A DNA stretch of 64,000 nt, taken from positions 15,331,125-15,395,124 of the forward strand of contig JABBOT010000002.1 of assembly GCA_016165875.1 (NCBI GenBank), read 5' to 3'. Numbering within the stretch: position 1 is the first letter of the stretch; every line of letters begins with the position of its first letter. Below, one piece after another: positions 53,652-64,000 of the stretch. Both the position numbers and the translations under genes were made by a program. The stretch is from Acanthopleura granulata (lineage: Eukaryota; Mollusca; Polyplacophora; Chitonida; Chitonidae). The notes beneath the pieces are model-generated. The model searched no databases, had not been told where the DNA came from, and saw only the letters and a list, made by a program, of their open reading frames with translations.

Positions 53652-53920
53652 TGGGGCCTCCGTGGCTGAGTCGGTTGGCGCGCTAGCGGAGTGCAGTGAC
53701 CTAATAGCCTGCCACAAATGAAGTCGTTGTGAGTTCGAGTCCAGTTCAGGCTGGCTTACTCACCGTGGGAACGTCTGCCAGCAACGTGCGAATAGTCGTG
53801 GATTTCTCCCAGGCTCTGCCCGTTTTTCTCCGACCGTAATGCTGGCCGCCATCGTATAAGTGAAATATTCTTGAGTACGGTGTATAACACCAATCAAATA
53901 TATAAAAAAATAATGTCAGC
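53652..53920 (+). mobile_element. tRNA-derived SINE, full-length copy
   Basis: This is the most complete member here. The A-box region is GGGGCCTCCGTGGCTGAGTC, the B box GTGAGTTCGAGTCC, then the core GGCTGGCTTACTC and GGCTCTGCCC, GCTGGCCGCCATCGTATAAG, and the tail TTGAGTACGGTGTATAACAC with an AT-rich end. It can serve as the reference for the truncated copies. Confidence 0.85.
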
Positions 53921-56900
53921 GTACTTAACATATTTTAACAACATTTCATTACAAAGTTGTTTTTTTTGTATTTAAGACAATTACTTAGAATGAATGGTCA
54001 TCCATGATCTTGTTCTGTGTATTTTTTGGGGTAACATGATGACATGACGGGTTTTGCATTGTAGTACTTTTATTGCTGGAAATCATTCCATTTATCTGTG
54101 TCTTTTACATATTAAGCAGTCAGGTACCACTTTTTCAAAGTCCATAAATCCATTTTTTGAAGGCCTGAAACTGTTATGTCCATAAGTAATGTTGCCTGAG
54201 TAATAATGTTATAATGTGTTCTGGTTTTCAGACAAATTAATTCACATTATGTGAAAGTGACCACAGAATTGCAGGATTTGCATGGGCTACATTGAGCAAT
54301 CCTCAACAAGGTGTACAGGTCCTCAAGACCGTGTAAAGCAAAAGTGAAAATAAGAGTACAATGTAGATCCATATATATGTACATTGTACGCCTAATTATT
54401 AAGACTGTGTAACAGTGTGCAAATACTTGTATGTGTTCCCTTAGAGTTGTATCTGGATATAGGCTTCTGAGGTGGCTGTGATGCACAAGCCCCTGACATA
54501 ACAAGAAGCCAGACGGAGTTCGTGCTAAACGGGAACATTGTACACTCTCTGTGTGTTAATCAGAGCTTTATACCATGTTTGGAGATCAGTGTATATTTTA
54601 ATAAAGATAAAAGATGTATTTAGTACAAATTACAAATTGCAAAAGTTGCCACTTGTTCTGCACAGTTATTTGCTGAAAGAGGTGCAAATTTTTCTGATGA
54701 ATTTAAGGCTTTATAAGTGGTTTTGTGATGATGAAATGAGAGGGTTTATGATGGTGTCTGAAGCGAAAGAGCTAAACAGATGCTATAATTATATGGACTT
54801 ACTTTTCTTCTACATCTTTACATTGATTACATCTGTTATTGGGTCTCACTACTATAGTGCATTCCAAACATTTTTGTAGTTGGAGATGAAATATTTTTTA
54901 TGCCACTTGTTAAGTATATATCAATCTTTTATATGACTAACACTTTCCTGTTATATATTTTCCATAAAAATAAAGGCTTTTTATTGCATGCTTCTTGAAA
55001 ACTGTTGTTATTAATTACATACACACTACATACCATCGTCTCCTGCCCAGTCCATAGGTTTCGTTACCTTGTTACATTTTACACGTGAACCCAGAGTGTT
55101 TGAAGTTCAGACAAGAATATGTCCATAAACGGACTCTGGATTCTTAATAATGGTTTACATGTGTAAGGAAATACAACATGCAATATGACACATATGCTGT
55201 GACTTGTACCAATACTTAAGTGTACTGGACAGCCAACACTTCTCCCTGATATACCAGCAAAGCACTCAAGATAGAATAAAACCATATAACTCGTTTTAGA
55301 AATAACTTTCGGTCTGACCATACCGTATCAAGAAAAAATGGTCTCTTCTTTTTTACCCAATGAGTTAATATGGGTATATTGCGTCGTAAGGGCTATCGCG
55401 AGAAAAAAAAATTTACGCCACCCTTGTGCTGATATATACCTGAAAAATTTTCATGCCGCATGAGTGTTAACCTGTATACAATATGGAGTGTATCATTTCG
55501 ACATGAGTTACCGTTACTTTTGCCAAGCATGAAATGAATGTGAATATAACAAGTATATAGCGAGCTTCTGGCATCATGTTTCGTCCATTTTCAGAGGAAT
55601 CATGGCCATTTTTCCGCAGTCGTATATAAACTTCAACAGTTTTCAAACGGTTCATGCTTTTGAACTGAATGACTTAAATGGCTTTATTATAGACATGCAT
55701 ATATGTCGTGACGAGAACTTACATGTACAAACCAAGGGGCAGTGAATAGTTTCTGAAATCATGAGAACATCCCATGCAGAAAAAGTAAATAAAACTGACG
55801 GTCATGTTCAAAAGCTGTTAAAATAAAGAAACCTTGGTTAAAAGTCAAAAATCCTTCATATTTTGAAAAGGTATGTAATCTAGAAAATTGCACCATTTGA
55901 ACTGAAACTTAATTGATAGGCCTTTAAGTAATTTTGCCATGTAATATTGTAATATGCAATTTCTGAATTTCTCTAGTTAAATTACCAGCGTTTCACTTGC
56001 TATGTAAGACATTTGTGTCGTATTGACCACTAGTGATATAAGGCACTGAGTGCTAAAACAATATATCTCCAGACTGCATAATTCCTTATGCACCACTGCT
56101 GTGGTTTCCCATCAATAAATCAATAAGTTGAAAATTTTTTATACCCTCTGATACTGACAAAATTCAATAATTTTCTCTGCAATATATACTAGTATTCGCA
56201 TATGGGCGTCAGTAAATCAAATGTAGTCTCATATGCCATATTCCCATTATGTGCTTGGTAGTATAGATTTTTTGGTTTAAAACAAAACCAAACAGAACTT
56301 CTTGAATCGTTTCTACCACATGGTGATTTGTTGTCGGTTTGGCTGACAAATCAGACCAAGGGGCAACGAATTCGTGCCAACGAATTCTGGTAACCTTCAC
56401 CATATGTTATTTCTGGAAATTAAGGACGATCCCTGATATCATAAGTCGTAAATTAAGACTTAAAGCAACCTGTAAATGACAATTCATGGAAGCAGACGAC
56501 GCGTTTTTATCTATGTGGGGGAAATTATTGTATATATGAAGGCATTTATTTAGGTTACGAATTCATTTCATTTCGCAGCTGACGTGCGGTCCACTTTACG
56601 GCAGAGATTAAGCCCCGCCTTTTGGGAAGAGGAACGTCCGCTATGTATTCACACGTAAACAAAAGATGTGATCGTCTTTCGGATGGAAAACTCTGATCAG
56701 TGTAATAAAAAAAAACGACATTTCCCTGTGATTGTAGCATGACTAATCTGTTGCCGCTTATGTGAGATCAGCTATTTAGAGCCAGTGCGCCTGACAGTCG
56801 CCTCTGATGCACTTATCTTCCTCTTTGTGCTATCTGGGATGGCAAATGTTTCGAGTGGAGCGTTGTTCCATGCTGTGGCTCAGTTCATGTAATATTAACT

Positions 56901-59900
56901 CTACACCACCTTCGCACATGCTATGCTTAGGTCGTAAATTTAAATGAAACACGTTTTCTGACATTTTTGTAACACCCACATTCATTGGGAAGAATTGAAA
57001 CGGAAAATTGAGGCGAAATGAAATAGAATCACAAAGCGCCTTGAAATGTGAATTTTTTTACGTACACCACGGAACCAAATTCTAAAAGGGCATGCATTTC
57101 CACTGTAAAGCCATGTTTTGCAACAAAGTATTTATTTTTCTATCATTGTCTCGCTTGAGGAATGTATGCATACATACATATAGTAAAGATTTATCATTTG
57201 TACTGTCTCTTTGATTTGATCGGTTTGTCCCCAAGGGTTTGATCATCAATTATTATATATTATGACCATTATTATTATGACCATGAAGAAGGAAGGGATC
57301 ATGACATGTTTACGAGAACCTTTCTGACCATAACGGCAATGTCCGAACTGACCATTACGGGGCTACCACCGTGCACAGTGTTATGCCAACAGGAATATGC
57401 TTTGATTCATATAATTCCTTTGTTGTTCAACACCTAACTCAAGAATTTTTCACGCCAGTACAGCTTTTGTCCTGTGGTTGAACTTCAATAATCCGTTAGG
57501 TGACGACTAGAATATCTTGTTTGTATACAGAGAATGTGTCTAATTATTATGAAATGAAATTGTCTCTTTTTATATTTCTTTATTGGCGCTGTGCTTCATT
57601 ACTGGAGAATTTCTGTGTAACATTCTGCTAAGTTACACAAAAAATCTCGCCTGAGCAAGGAAGTGATATTATATAAGTGTCAACTGTTCTACTTAAAGGT
57701 TCATAGGTAACAAATTTTTCTTCACCACAAGAAGCATACGGACAACACTACCGTGATCTTATTGTGATTATTACAGACCTATTGAACAATCTGACTTCTG
57801 TCCTTGCTCTATAGAACTTTACCAAGGCTAATGGTGCCCTGAGAACCGTAAAATCAGGGACGAAATCACGCACTCTGATGAGTTGCCTGCCGAGGCCTCT
57901 GAAGATCGGAGTACACATTACAGAGTAATGGTCCATAAGTCACACCTTTAATATCGAATAATACAAAACAATACAGCTCAAGAAGACTTTACCGAGATCG
58001 TTTTTGAAAAATGATAACTGGATATTGTTTGACTGCTTTGCTAATAAAAAACAGCTTCTGTTGCTACAAAGACAACACAGACATACGTTTGCAAAATTTA
58101 CATGCCATGACATTTCACAAAGACAACATTGTGTCTTTGTGAATTTTCTTCTTTTTTTTTTTTTTGCGTGATCTAAAAAATGTTCCCCGTATAGGCTCAT
58201 AGTACACAAAGAACAAGCAGACTCGTATGTGTCTGACAAGCCAGTAACCGAAGACCAGTATGGTAATGTGAGGATCAGCCCAGTGCAATAAACCTTGTAT
58301 TTCACGAAGCGAAACTGACTATCGCTGGCCAGACCAGTTCTGTTTTCCTGGTTTATGACCAGCGATTGACTTGTGTTTGCGCGGTGTACATATTGTAAAA
58401 TGAATAAAGCCTGGTCTAGTCACAGAATTGAAATATATTTTGCCAGTAATGAGAAGTGTGAAGCGCATAAAATCAGTGCACCATCGTGCATGTCACCTTT
58501 TGTTTTAAAATTCCGCTACAAATTATACACAGCAAGAAAAGTTCATGCATGTAACGCATTGGCATACCTTAACAATTATCGGGGTTTTTTTCACCGTGAC
58601 ATTTATTAAACTCAAGTGTATGTATTTACTCACGTAAAAATATGTTTTCAATAAAAAAATATAGATTTACTGGGATTAGAATCATTCTAGTTATGATTCT
58701 CACGTTTTATGAATGAAGCCTTACCTCCTTCGACAAAAATACGGATGTTAAGCAGACAAAGAAATGGACAAAACTGATTACATTATAAAATATTGTTTTA
58801 CATATGAAGACAAAGGGTAATCTAAACTAAACTTTGACAACGCACTGAAACACACGTGTGGCAAATTCAAAAAAATAATTCTGGTTAAAGTCGCTCTTCA
58901 CATAGAAATCTAAAAGATACAGTGTATAGTTCAGCCAGGTGTTGTCAATTATACTATAACTAGATCGAGTGCGTCAATTAGGTGGGTTACTACTAAGAAA
59001 TCATCTCTTTCATCGACATGAAACTTCAAACAAATATCTTACTACTGATTTGCGAATTTAAAGAATTCTGCTTGGGTTTTGAAATTCGCGCTTCCTTATT
59101 GTACGTCTACAGCTTAGGCTATCATGCTGATCTTGTTTCCAGTTTTAAGATTTCCTTTCTGAGACGACTTTATATAAGTCTTTCATTAAATAATTATTTC
59201 AGTTATCTTTGTTCGTATATATGAAAACAATTTAACAATTAAACCTTCAGTTATTTGGTGGAATATTTTTCTGGTTTATAATGCATTTGATGCGAACTAT
59301 AAAAATACATGGCGTGAAGCCTTCTTAATATTTTCCCTGTCGGCATATCTAAAGGTTTTGTTAGCCAGCTGTTCAAACTGTGTTTTGGGATGCTGAATGG
59401 TGATCAATACACGTCATGCGGGAGAACTCTCACTTTATGTTGTAATGCTGCAAACAAGCCATATTTTCAAACTGCTAAAATAAGTACAATACAGGCCTAT
59501 ATCATATCAAACAGTTTGTTAAAGTTAGGACATGACATTTTGATTGACGTCAAATGCCCTTTCCATGTTATATCTTATTACATTTCCTTCTCACTTTCAC
59601 GCGCATATCTATGCACAATAATTTGATAGCCTTTCACGCTCACCATTAACTATACTTTCCGTGATTAACGCCAATATTTGAGGTGAATTAATACATGGCC
59701 GTGGGCGATTTAAGACATGGTAAAGAAAATGTGCTTGATTACATGCTGTTATTTAAGGAGAGAGAATCTTCTTTGCTTCTGTACCGTATTTCAATTAGTG
59801 GATGCTGAGAAAAGTGTATCTCTATTCAGTCCTATCGTGCTGTTTAAGTATAGATGGCTTACATGTACAGTGGTGAATACAACCGTGATTTGTTCCGTTC

Positions 59901-61085
59901 ATGGTCCCAGAGCATGAACAGAGGTCAAAAATGATGGTTGTGCCTCGTTAATGAAGTTCTCAGCGATAATATCTTTATAATTATAATCGATTTATCACAT
60001 TTTGCATGCACACGGGCAGCAATAAGGGATGAAGACTCGGCGTTTGAAGGGAGACAACTTATTGCTAGTTTCGGTTTCTGTCAGCTAAGGGAGTATACTA
60101 CCTTGGAACCTGTGGACACCGTAAATCAGCTACAGAGCCTTTCCAGTTCCCATCAGATGGGGCTCCTCGAGAGACATTCAAAAGCTCCTGAAGATTTATC
60201 CTTATGTAACGACATTGTAGACTTTGGAGACAGCCCAGAATTCCGGTGATTCTTGCGTTTTGTTGGGTTTTCTTCTTCTAATTTTTCCATGCTCGATTAA
60301 TTGTAAAGTTTCAGAGTCACAAAGATTACAACTACACGAAATTTGTTGAACTGTGTGTGACAGTGCTACGCTACAACGTCACAACATCAACAGGTGTACG
60401 GTTGTTTGTCTACCCTAAGACCTAGATGCATCCTACGTATAATCGAAGCTGAAATCAGAAGCGCAGTTTTTGTGCAGTTTTTGTGGAGACTCAGGGTATC
60501 GTGACACTAAAATAAATATATAATTCCTTCTCAGCATCACTGTACATACAATGTATGTTATTCAAACAGAATAGTAGAAAGTCTCCAAAAGTACAAAACA
60601 ATTACTGTTAAACATCTTGCGTTAAACACAACCCCTGTTCAAGCTGAGGAATTAAGTGAATGAAATAAAATTTTATTGAACAGAATTTTGACTGATATAG
60701 TCTAGTTTGATTTTTAATGGATTTTATTTATTTTATTTGTCATTCATTTGTCACCACATGTCATTTATCACATGGTGATACATGTGTATTTCACACCTTC
60801 ATCCTCAGAGTTTTTTTATATCATAAAACAAGCGAAATAATCTGATGAAAGAGAATGATTGCATGTTTTACACTGAAACTGGAATATTTCATGGTACAAA
60901 CTTCATAAGTGTTTCGTATGGAAATATTTAAAATCGGACAGCAATGTTGATCATAAAAATAAATTCCTGCTTAAGCAGTATCCCGTTTTAACGCCACTTT
61001 AAGCCACATTTCAGTCATTCGACGATTAACATTTCCCCTTGTAGCAGACCGGAGCAAGTGCGACAATATTTGTAGTGCTCAACTA
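53921..61085. other. Intergenic region, no supported gene
   Basis: About 7 kb of AT-rich DNA in which open frames are short and resemble no family I know. A 12-bp-arm hairpin (TTCACAAAGACA and TGTCTTTGTGAA) lies at 58114-58143. An isolated frame near 60019-60249 is discussed under findings. Confidence 0.4.
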
Positions 61086-61089
61086 TTTT

Positions 61090-61275
61090 TAGCTTCTGCG
61101 ACCGGAGTGCTCGGAATGCCACGTGTAAACCATTGACCTTCGACCAGCAAGCACGTGACAAACCCACGAACTTAAAGTCTCAGACGCGAAACAACGATAT
61201 CCGGATTCGAACACACGCCACTCTACCCCATGACAGCCATAACGAGCTGTGGCTGTGGCCCTCTGAGCCAGTAAA
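61090..61275 (-). mobile_element. tRNA-derived SINE fragment, second type
   Basis: On the minus strand, GGGTAGAGTGGCGTGTGTTC and TTCGAATCCGGATATCG give a B box. GGTTTGTCACGTGCTTGC, TGGTCGAAGGTCAATGG and TTTACACGTGGC follow, in the same order as the SINEs at 49555 and 50185. The 3' end is lost. Confidence 0.5.
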
Positions 61276-63130
61276 GTCTTTAATGTCAGATAAGATTGCA
61301 TGCCTTCAACAATGCTATCCTATACAAAAGATATCGACCACAGGCCTACCTTGCATTAACATTAATTTCATACCAAAGATTTGTTGCAATTGCCTTTCCA
61401 TCTCTTCATGCGTTGGTTTAATAATTAGGTTTCATGACAGTTTACAGTCGGGTTGGTAACGTTTGATTTTCAAAACTGAAGTGGCAAACAGGTTGTAACC
61501 GAAAGTCCCCCGCTGGACCCTCATTAATTGTGTAGGCCCCGCACGCATGTCTGGTTTCCCGAAAACAGACTGTCCAAGAGCAATGTTTAAACGTCCGCAA
61601 ACCAGCCAGTCAGTTACGGACTTTCTTACAACTGGTCCGTTAACCTCCTCAGTGGGCATTCCTTCGCGTAAGTATGCATATTCTATCCTTTATACCACGT
61701 GTTATGGCAATTTCTTGCTGGAAATAATACATTAAATATAAGGCATTGTGGCAGAAAGGAGGAAGACCTAATCGATAACCGTGCTGCAGACTTGGTCAAA
61801 CTGGTTATTGAGATTGGGGTGTTTGTGTTTCTACAGCACCCCGGCTGTCAGACAAGAGACATCAGTAGTAACATAAAGGTATAACATCAGGGCTTGACCA
61901 GCCCGGAATTCTGAGCAATCCACTGATTATATACCAAACCTAACCTTCGCGCAAAACGTGTTTAACCATGTAGATAATCTAATTATGCATTGTGCGTAAC
62001 AAATGGTTAATGCCTGGGGAGGGTGCACGCAATTTACCGCGGCAAGACTGTGATTGGGTTGGGTTGTACCATATTTGTATGCACCGTGCAGTTCATGCAA
62101 AGGGCCATTGTCAATGGGATCCCATTTATGTTATGGACGCTGTAGAAATTCTGCAGAATCACGTTCGGCTAGATCCTCCACTAGAGCCCAACTGTTTTGA
62201 GGTTATCCTCTTTATTCGCATGCATTTAGCCAATGGCAATACAGACAGAAAGCCCTTTTCTCGCCCTATGATAGTACATTCTTTGCGGTCTGGAGGCTGA
62301 GGCACAATATACACTTAGGAAATAGCAAACAAATGTATACATATAACTGGACCATTCCATGGACGAACAGAAAAAAGAAAGCTTTCAAGCCATCAGCTTT
62401 TTAATATATTAAAATTATGGGAAAAATTCGTTTGCAAAAGAAAATATTTATTTTTTGCTCATTCTTAGAGTTACAAAATTCGGGATGATAATATTTTTTT
62501 TTTAATTTAAAAGTTAGGCTTGCTTGTGAATCTATACGTCAAATCGGATATTTGTATACCACTCGTACCCCTTGGCGAAGCGTTCCAAGTCTATAACAAG
62601 ATCAATTTCCAAAAACAACATGTAACACAGACAGCAAAAAACATACAAGTCGCTTGGACTTTACGTTGTTAACAAATAAATGAGTCCTTGCCGCGTCATT
62701 GTTAACGTGGCCTGTCTCACCCATTTTGAACACATGTCATCCCACTGAAGGAAATTATTGATCGTAACCACTGGGGGAGGTTAAACAAAACACAAACAGC
62801 GATTCCTAATATATTTACCTACATTTTAGAATTTCATAAGGCTCTTTGTCTAAGCTTAATGATGGCTGTGGGTCACGGGCAGTTGAGGTGCCTGGAATTA
62901 AGAGAACCGGCGATAACGAGGTTTATGAGGATCGCTGCCGGGTCGAGGTGGGTAGGCATAAAGAAGGTTCGTCCGAATCTGGACATAGGAAGACAGGTCC
63001 TCCTGTGGCTTCCTGTCTCTACATTCCAGGGAACCATGTCCTCCGATACACAAGCTGGGGAAAGACAACCACTTAGAGGGAGGCTGGGTGGTGGAGATCT
63101 AAAGGGGAAGGAAGGACTGAGGAAATGCGG
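61276..63130. other. Intergenic region, no supported gene
   Basis: Several open frames of 60-108 codons occur, the longest at 61992-62300, and the stretch 62860-63120 is richer in G and C than its surroundings. None shows motifs, splice context or family resemblance that would support a gene. Confidence 0.35.
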
Positions 63131-63345
63131 GCTGCAGCCTTTGCTTTGACATGGGTACAAGCATGTAGGGCATGCAGTTGTAACCTTTGCTTGAAAAGGG
63201 TTTGACAACGGCACAAGAATGCAGGGGCTGCAGTTGTAACATTTGTTTGAAGACGTTTACACAATGGTACCTGCATGCGGGGCCTGCAGTTGTAACCTTT
63301 GCTTGAAGACGTTTTGACAATGGTATATGCATTTGTAACCTTGCG
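63131..63345. repeat. Minisatellite, 56-bp unit
   Basis: GCAGTTGTAAC recurs at 63174, 63230 and 63286, exactly 56 bp apart, with variant units on both sides. Units contain TTTGCTTGAAGACGTTT or a variant. ORFs across it are open on the minus strand because the sequence lacks stop codons there, not because it is a gene. Confidence 0.85.
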
Positions 63346-63883
63346 TTTGGTGCCTGGCATGGCCAGCCTGGAAACAGCAGTGTGCGTGCACAGCCCCCGA
63401 AAAAAGCTGGAGTGTAACTTTAATGCATTATAATGGATCAACTCTAATAATGGAACGACAAAACTGACCACAGAATCAGACAGCACATTGAAGCATTCTG
63501 AAAGAGTCCTTGACAATGACGATAATAATAATACGAGAGTAAAATACCCAGGTCTGACTGATGAACAAAGAAACGAGAAGAAATACTTAGGTCAGCAGTA
63601 ACCAAGTATACACAAAATTAAATTCATGCCAGTTCCAGTGTCTAGTAACGTAAATTATATACTGAATCGCTTGGTGGGCGAGATGAACTGCATATGTAAG
63701 TCATGCATTTTGGCTTTTGAAATTAACAGAACTTGGCGTGATATAACAAACCCTAGCGTCATTTAAAATGATAATATCAGATCTATGATAAAAAAAAAAT
63801 ATTTATATATTAACATTTATCTGTTGTTAATGAAAGCCGCTGATAGCACGATGGGACTAATTATTGCAGGTACGTGTATAGAA

Positions 63884-63962
63884 ATGGGTGTTACCTGTAC
63901 TCCGTCCTCAAGAACATTTCATTTACACGACGACTGCTACGGTTATTCCTGGATGAAACCGA
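63884..63962 (-). mobile_element. SINE 3' fragment, reverse orientation
   Basis: GGGTGTTACCTGTACTCCGT, CAAGAACATTTCATTTACAC and GACGACTGCTACGG read as the reverse complement of the main SINE's 3' end. The copy is diverged and 5'-truncated. Confidence 0.6.
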
Positions 63963-64000
63963 GAAAAAACATTGCTTTAACTTAAGCCGAACAAATGAAA

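Noticed and set aside
63073..63516. 147-codon minus-strand frame rich in Cys, Ser and Lys
   Set aside because: Most of it is translation of the 56-bp minisatellite; repetition of KVTTA-like segments follows the DNA repeat.

Overview
This is a eukaryotic, AT-rich, repeat-laden stretch of an animal genome, most likely a mollusc. I infer this from a tRNA-derived SINE family with an ATAAATAAAT-type tail found in many copies, Nimb/CR1-like LINE debris, a Penelope-like element, and long introns with GT/AG splice sites. The species cannot be read from the sequence.

The window holds one recognisable gene, on the + strand: the 3' part of a receptor-type protein tyrosine phosphatase of the R3 class (PTPRB/PTPRJ/PTPRH/PTPRO-like). 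I reconstructed 23 coding exons between 2011 and 50614. Every splice junction keeps the reading frame, giving about 1217 residues. The order is eight fibronectin type III (FN3) domains (2011-37005), one transmembrane helix (40657-40780), a juxtamembrane segment (41274-42153), one complete PTP catalytic domain (42739 to about 50000, with KNRY, WPD, HCSAGVGR and QTEAQY motifs), and a short tail with three YxN motifs ending in Thr-Glu-Leu. The signal peptide and any further N-terminal domains lie upstream of the window. FN3 1-5 are single symmetrical phase 1-1 exons, FN3 6 and 7 are split over two exons, and FN3 8 over three.

Layout: 1-1215 is a decayed CACTA/tnp2-like transposase on the - strand, cut by the window edge. 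1170-20700 is an array of duplicated exon-plus-intron units: relic FN3 exons at 1240 and 2412, a live one at 2011, a scar near 4214 where an FN3 exon is missing, and three near-identical FN3 exons at 8065, 11962 and 15670 with about 3.7 kb units. 21008-30130 is a 9 kb intron filled by apparently nested LINEs, a SINE and a Penelope-like fragment with inverted repeats. 30131-37005 carries FN3 6-8. 37006-40656 is an intron with a possible alternative terminal exon. 40657-50614 encodes the membrane and phosphatase part; one splice acceptor there has been duplicated by a SINE insertion, and a long fold-back element sits in another intron. 50615-64000 is 3' UTR and intergenic DNA with SINEs and a minisatellite; I see no supported gene there.
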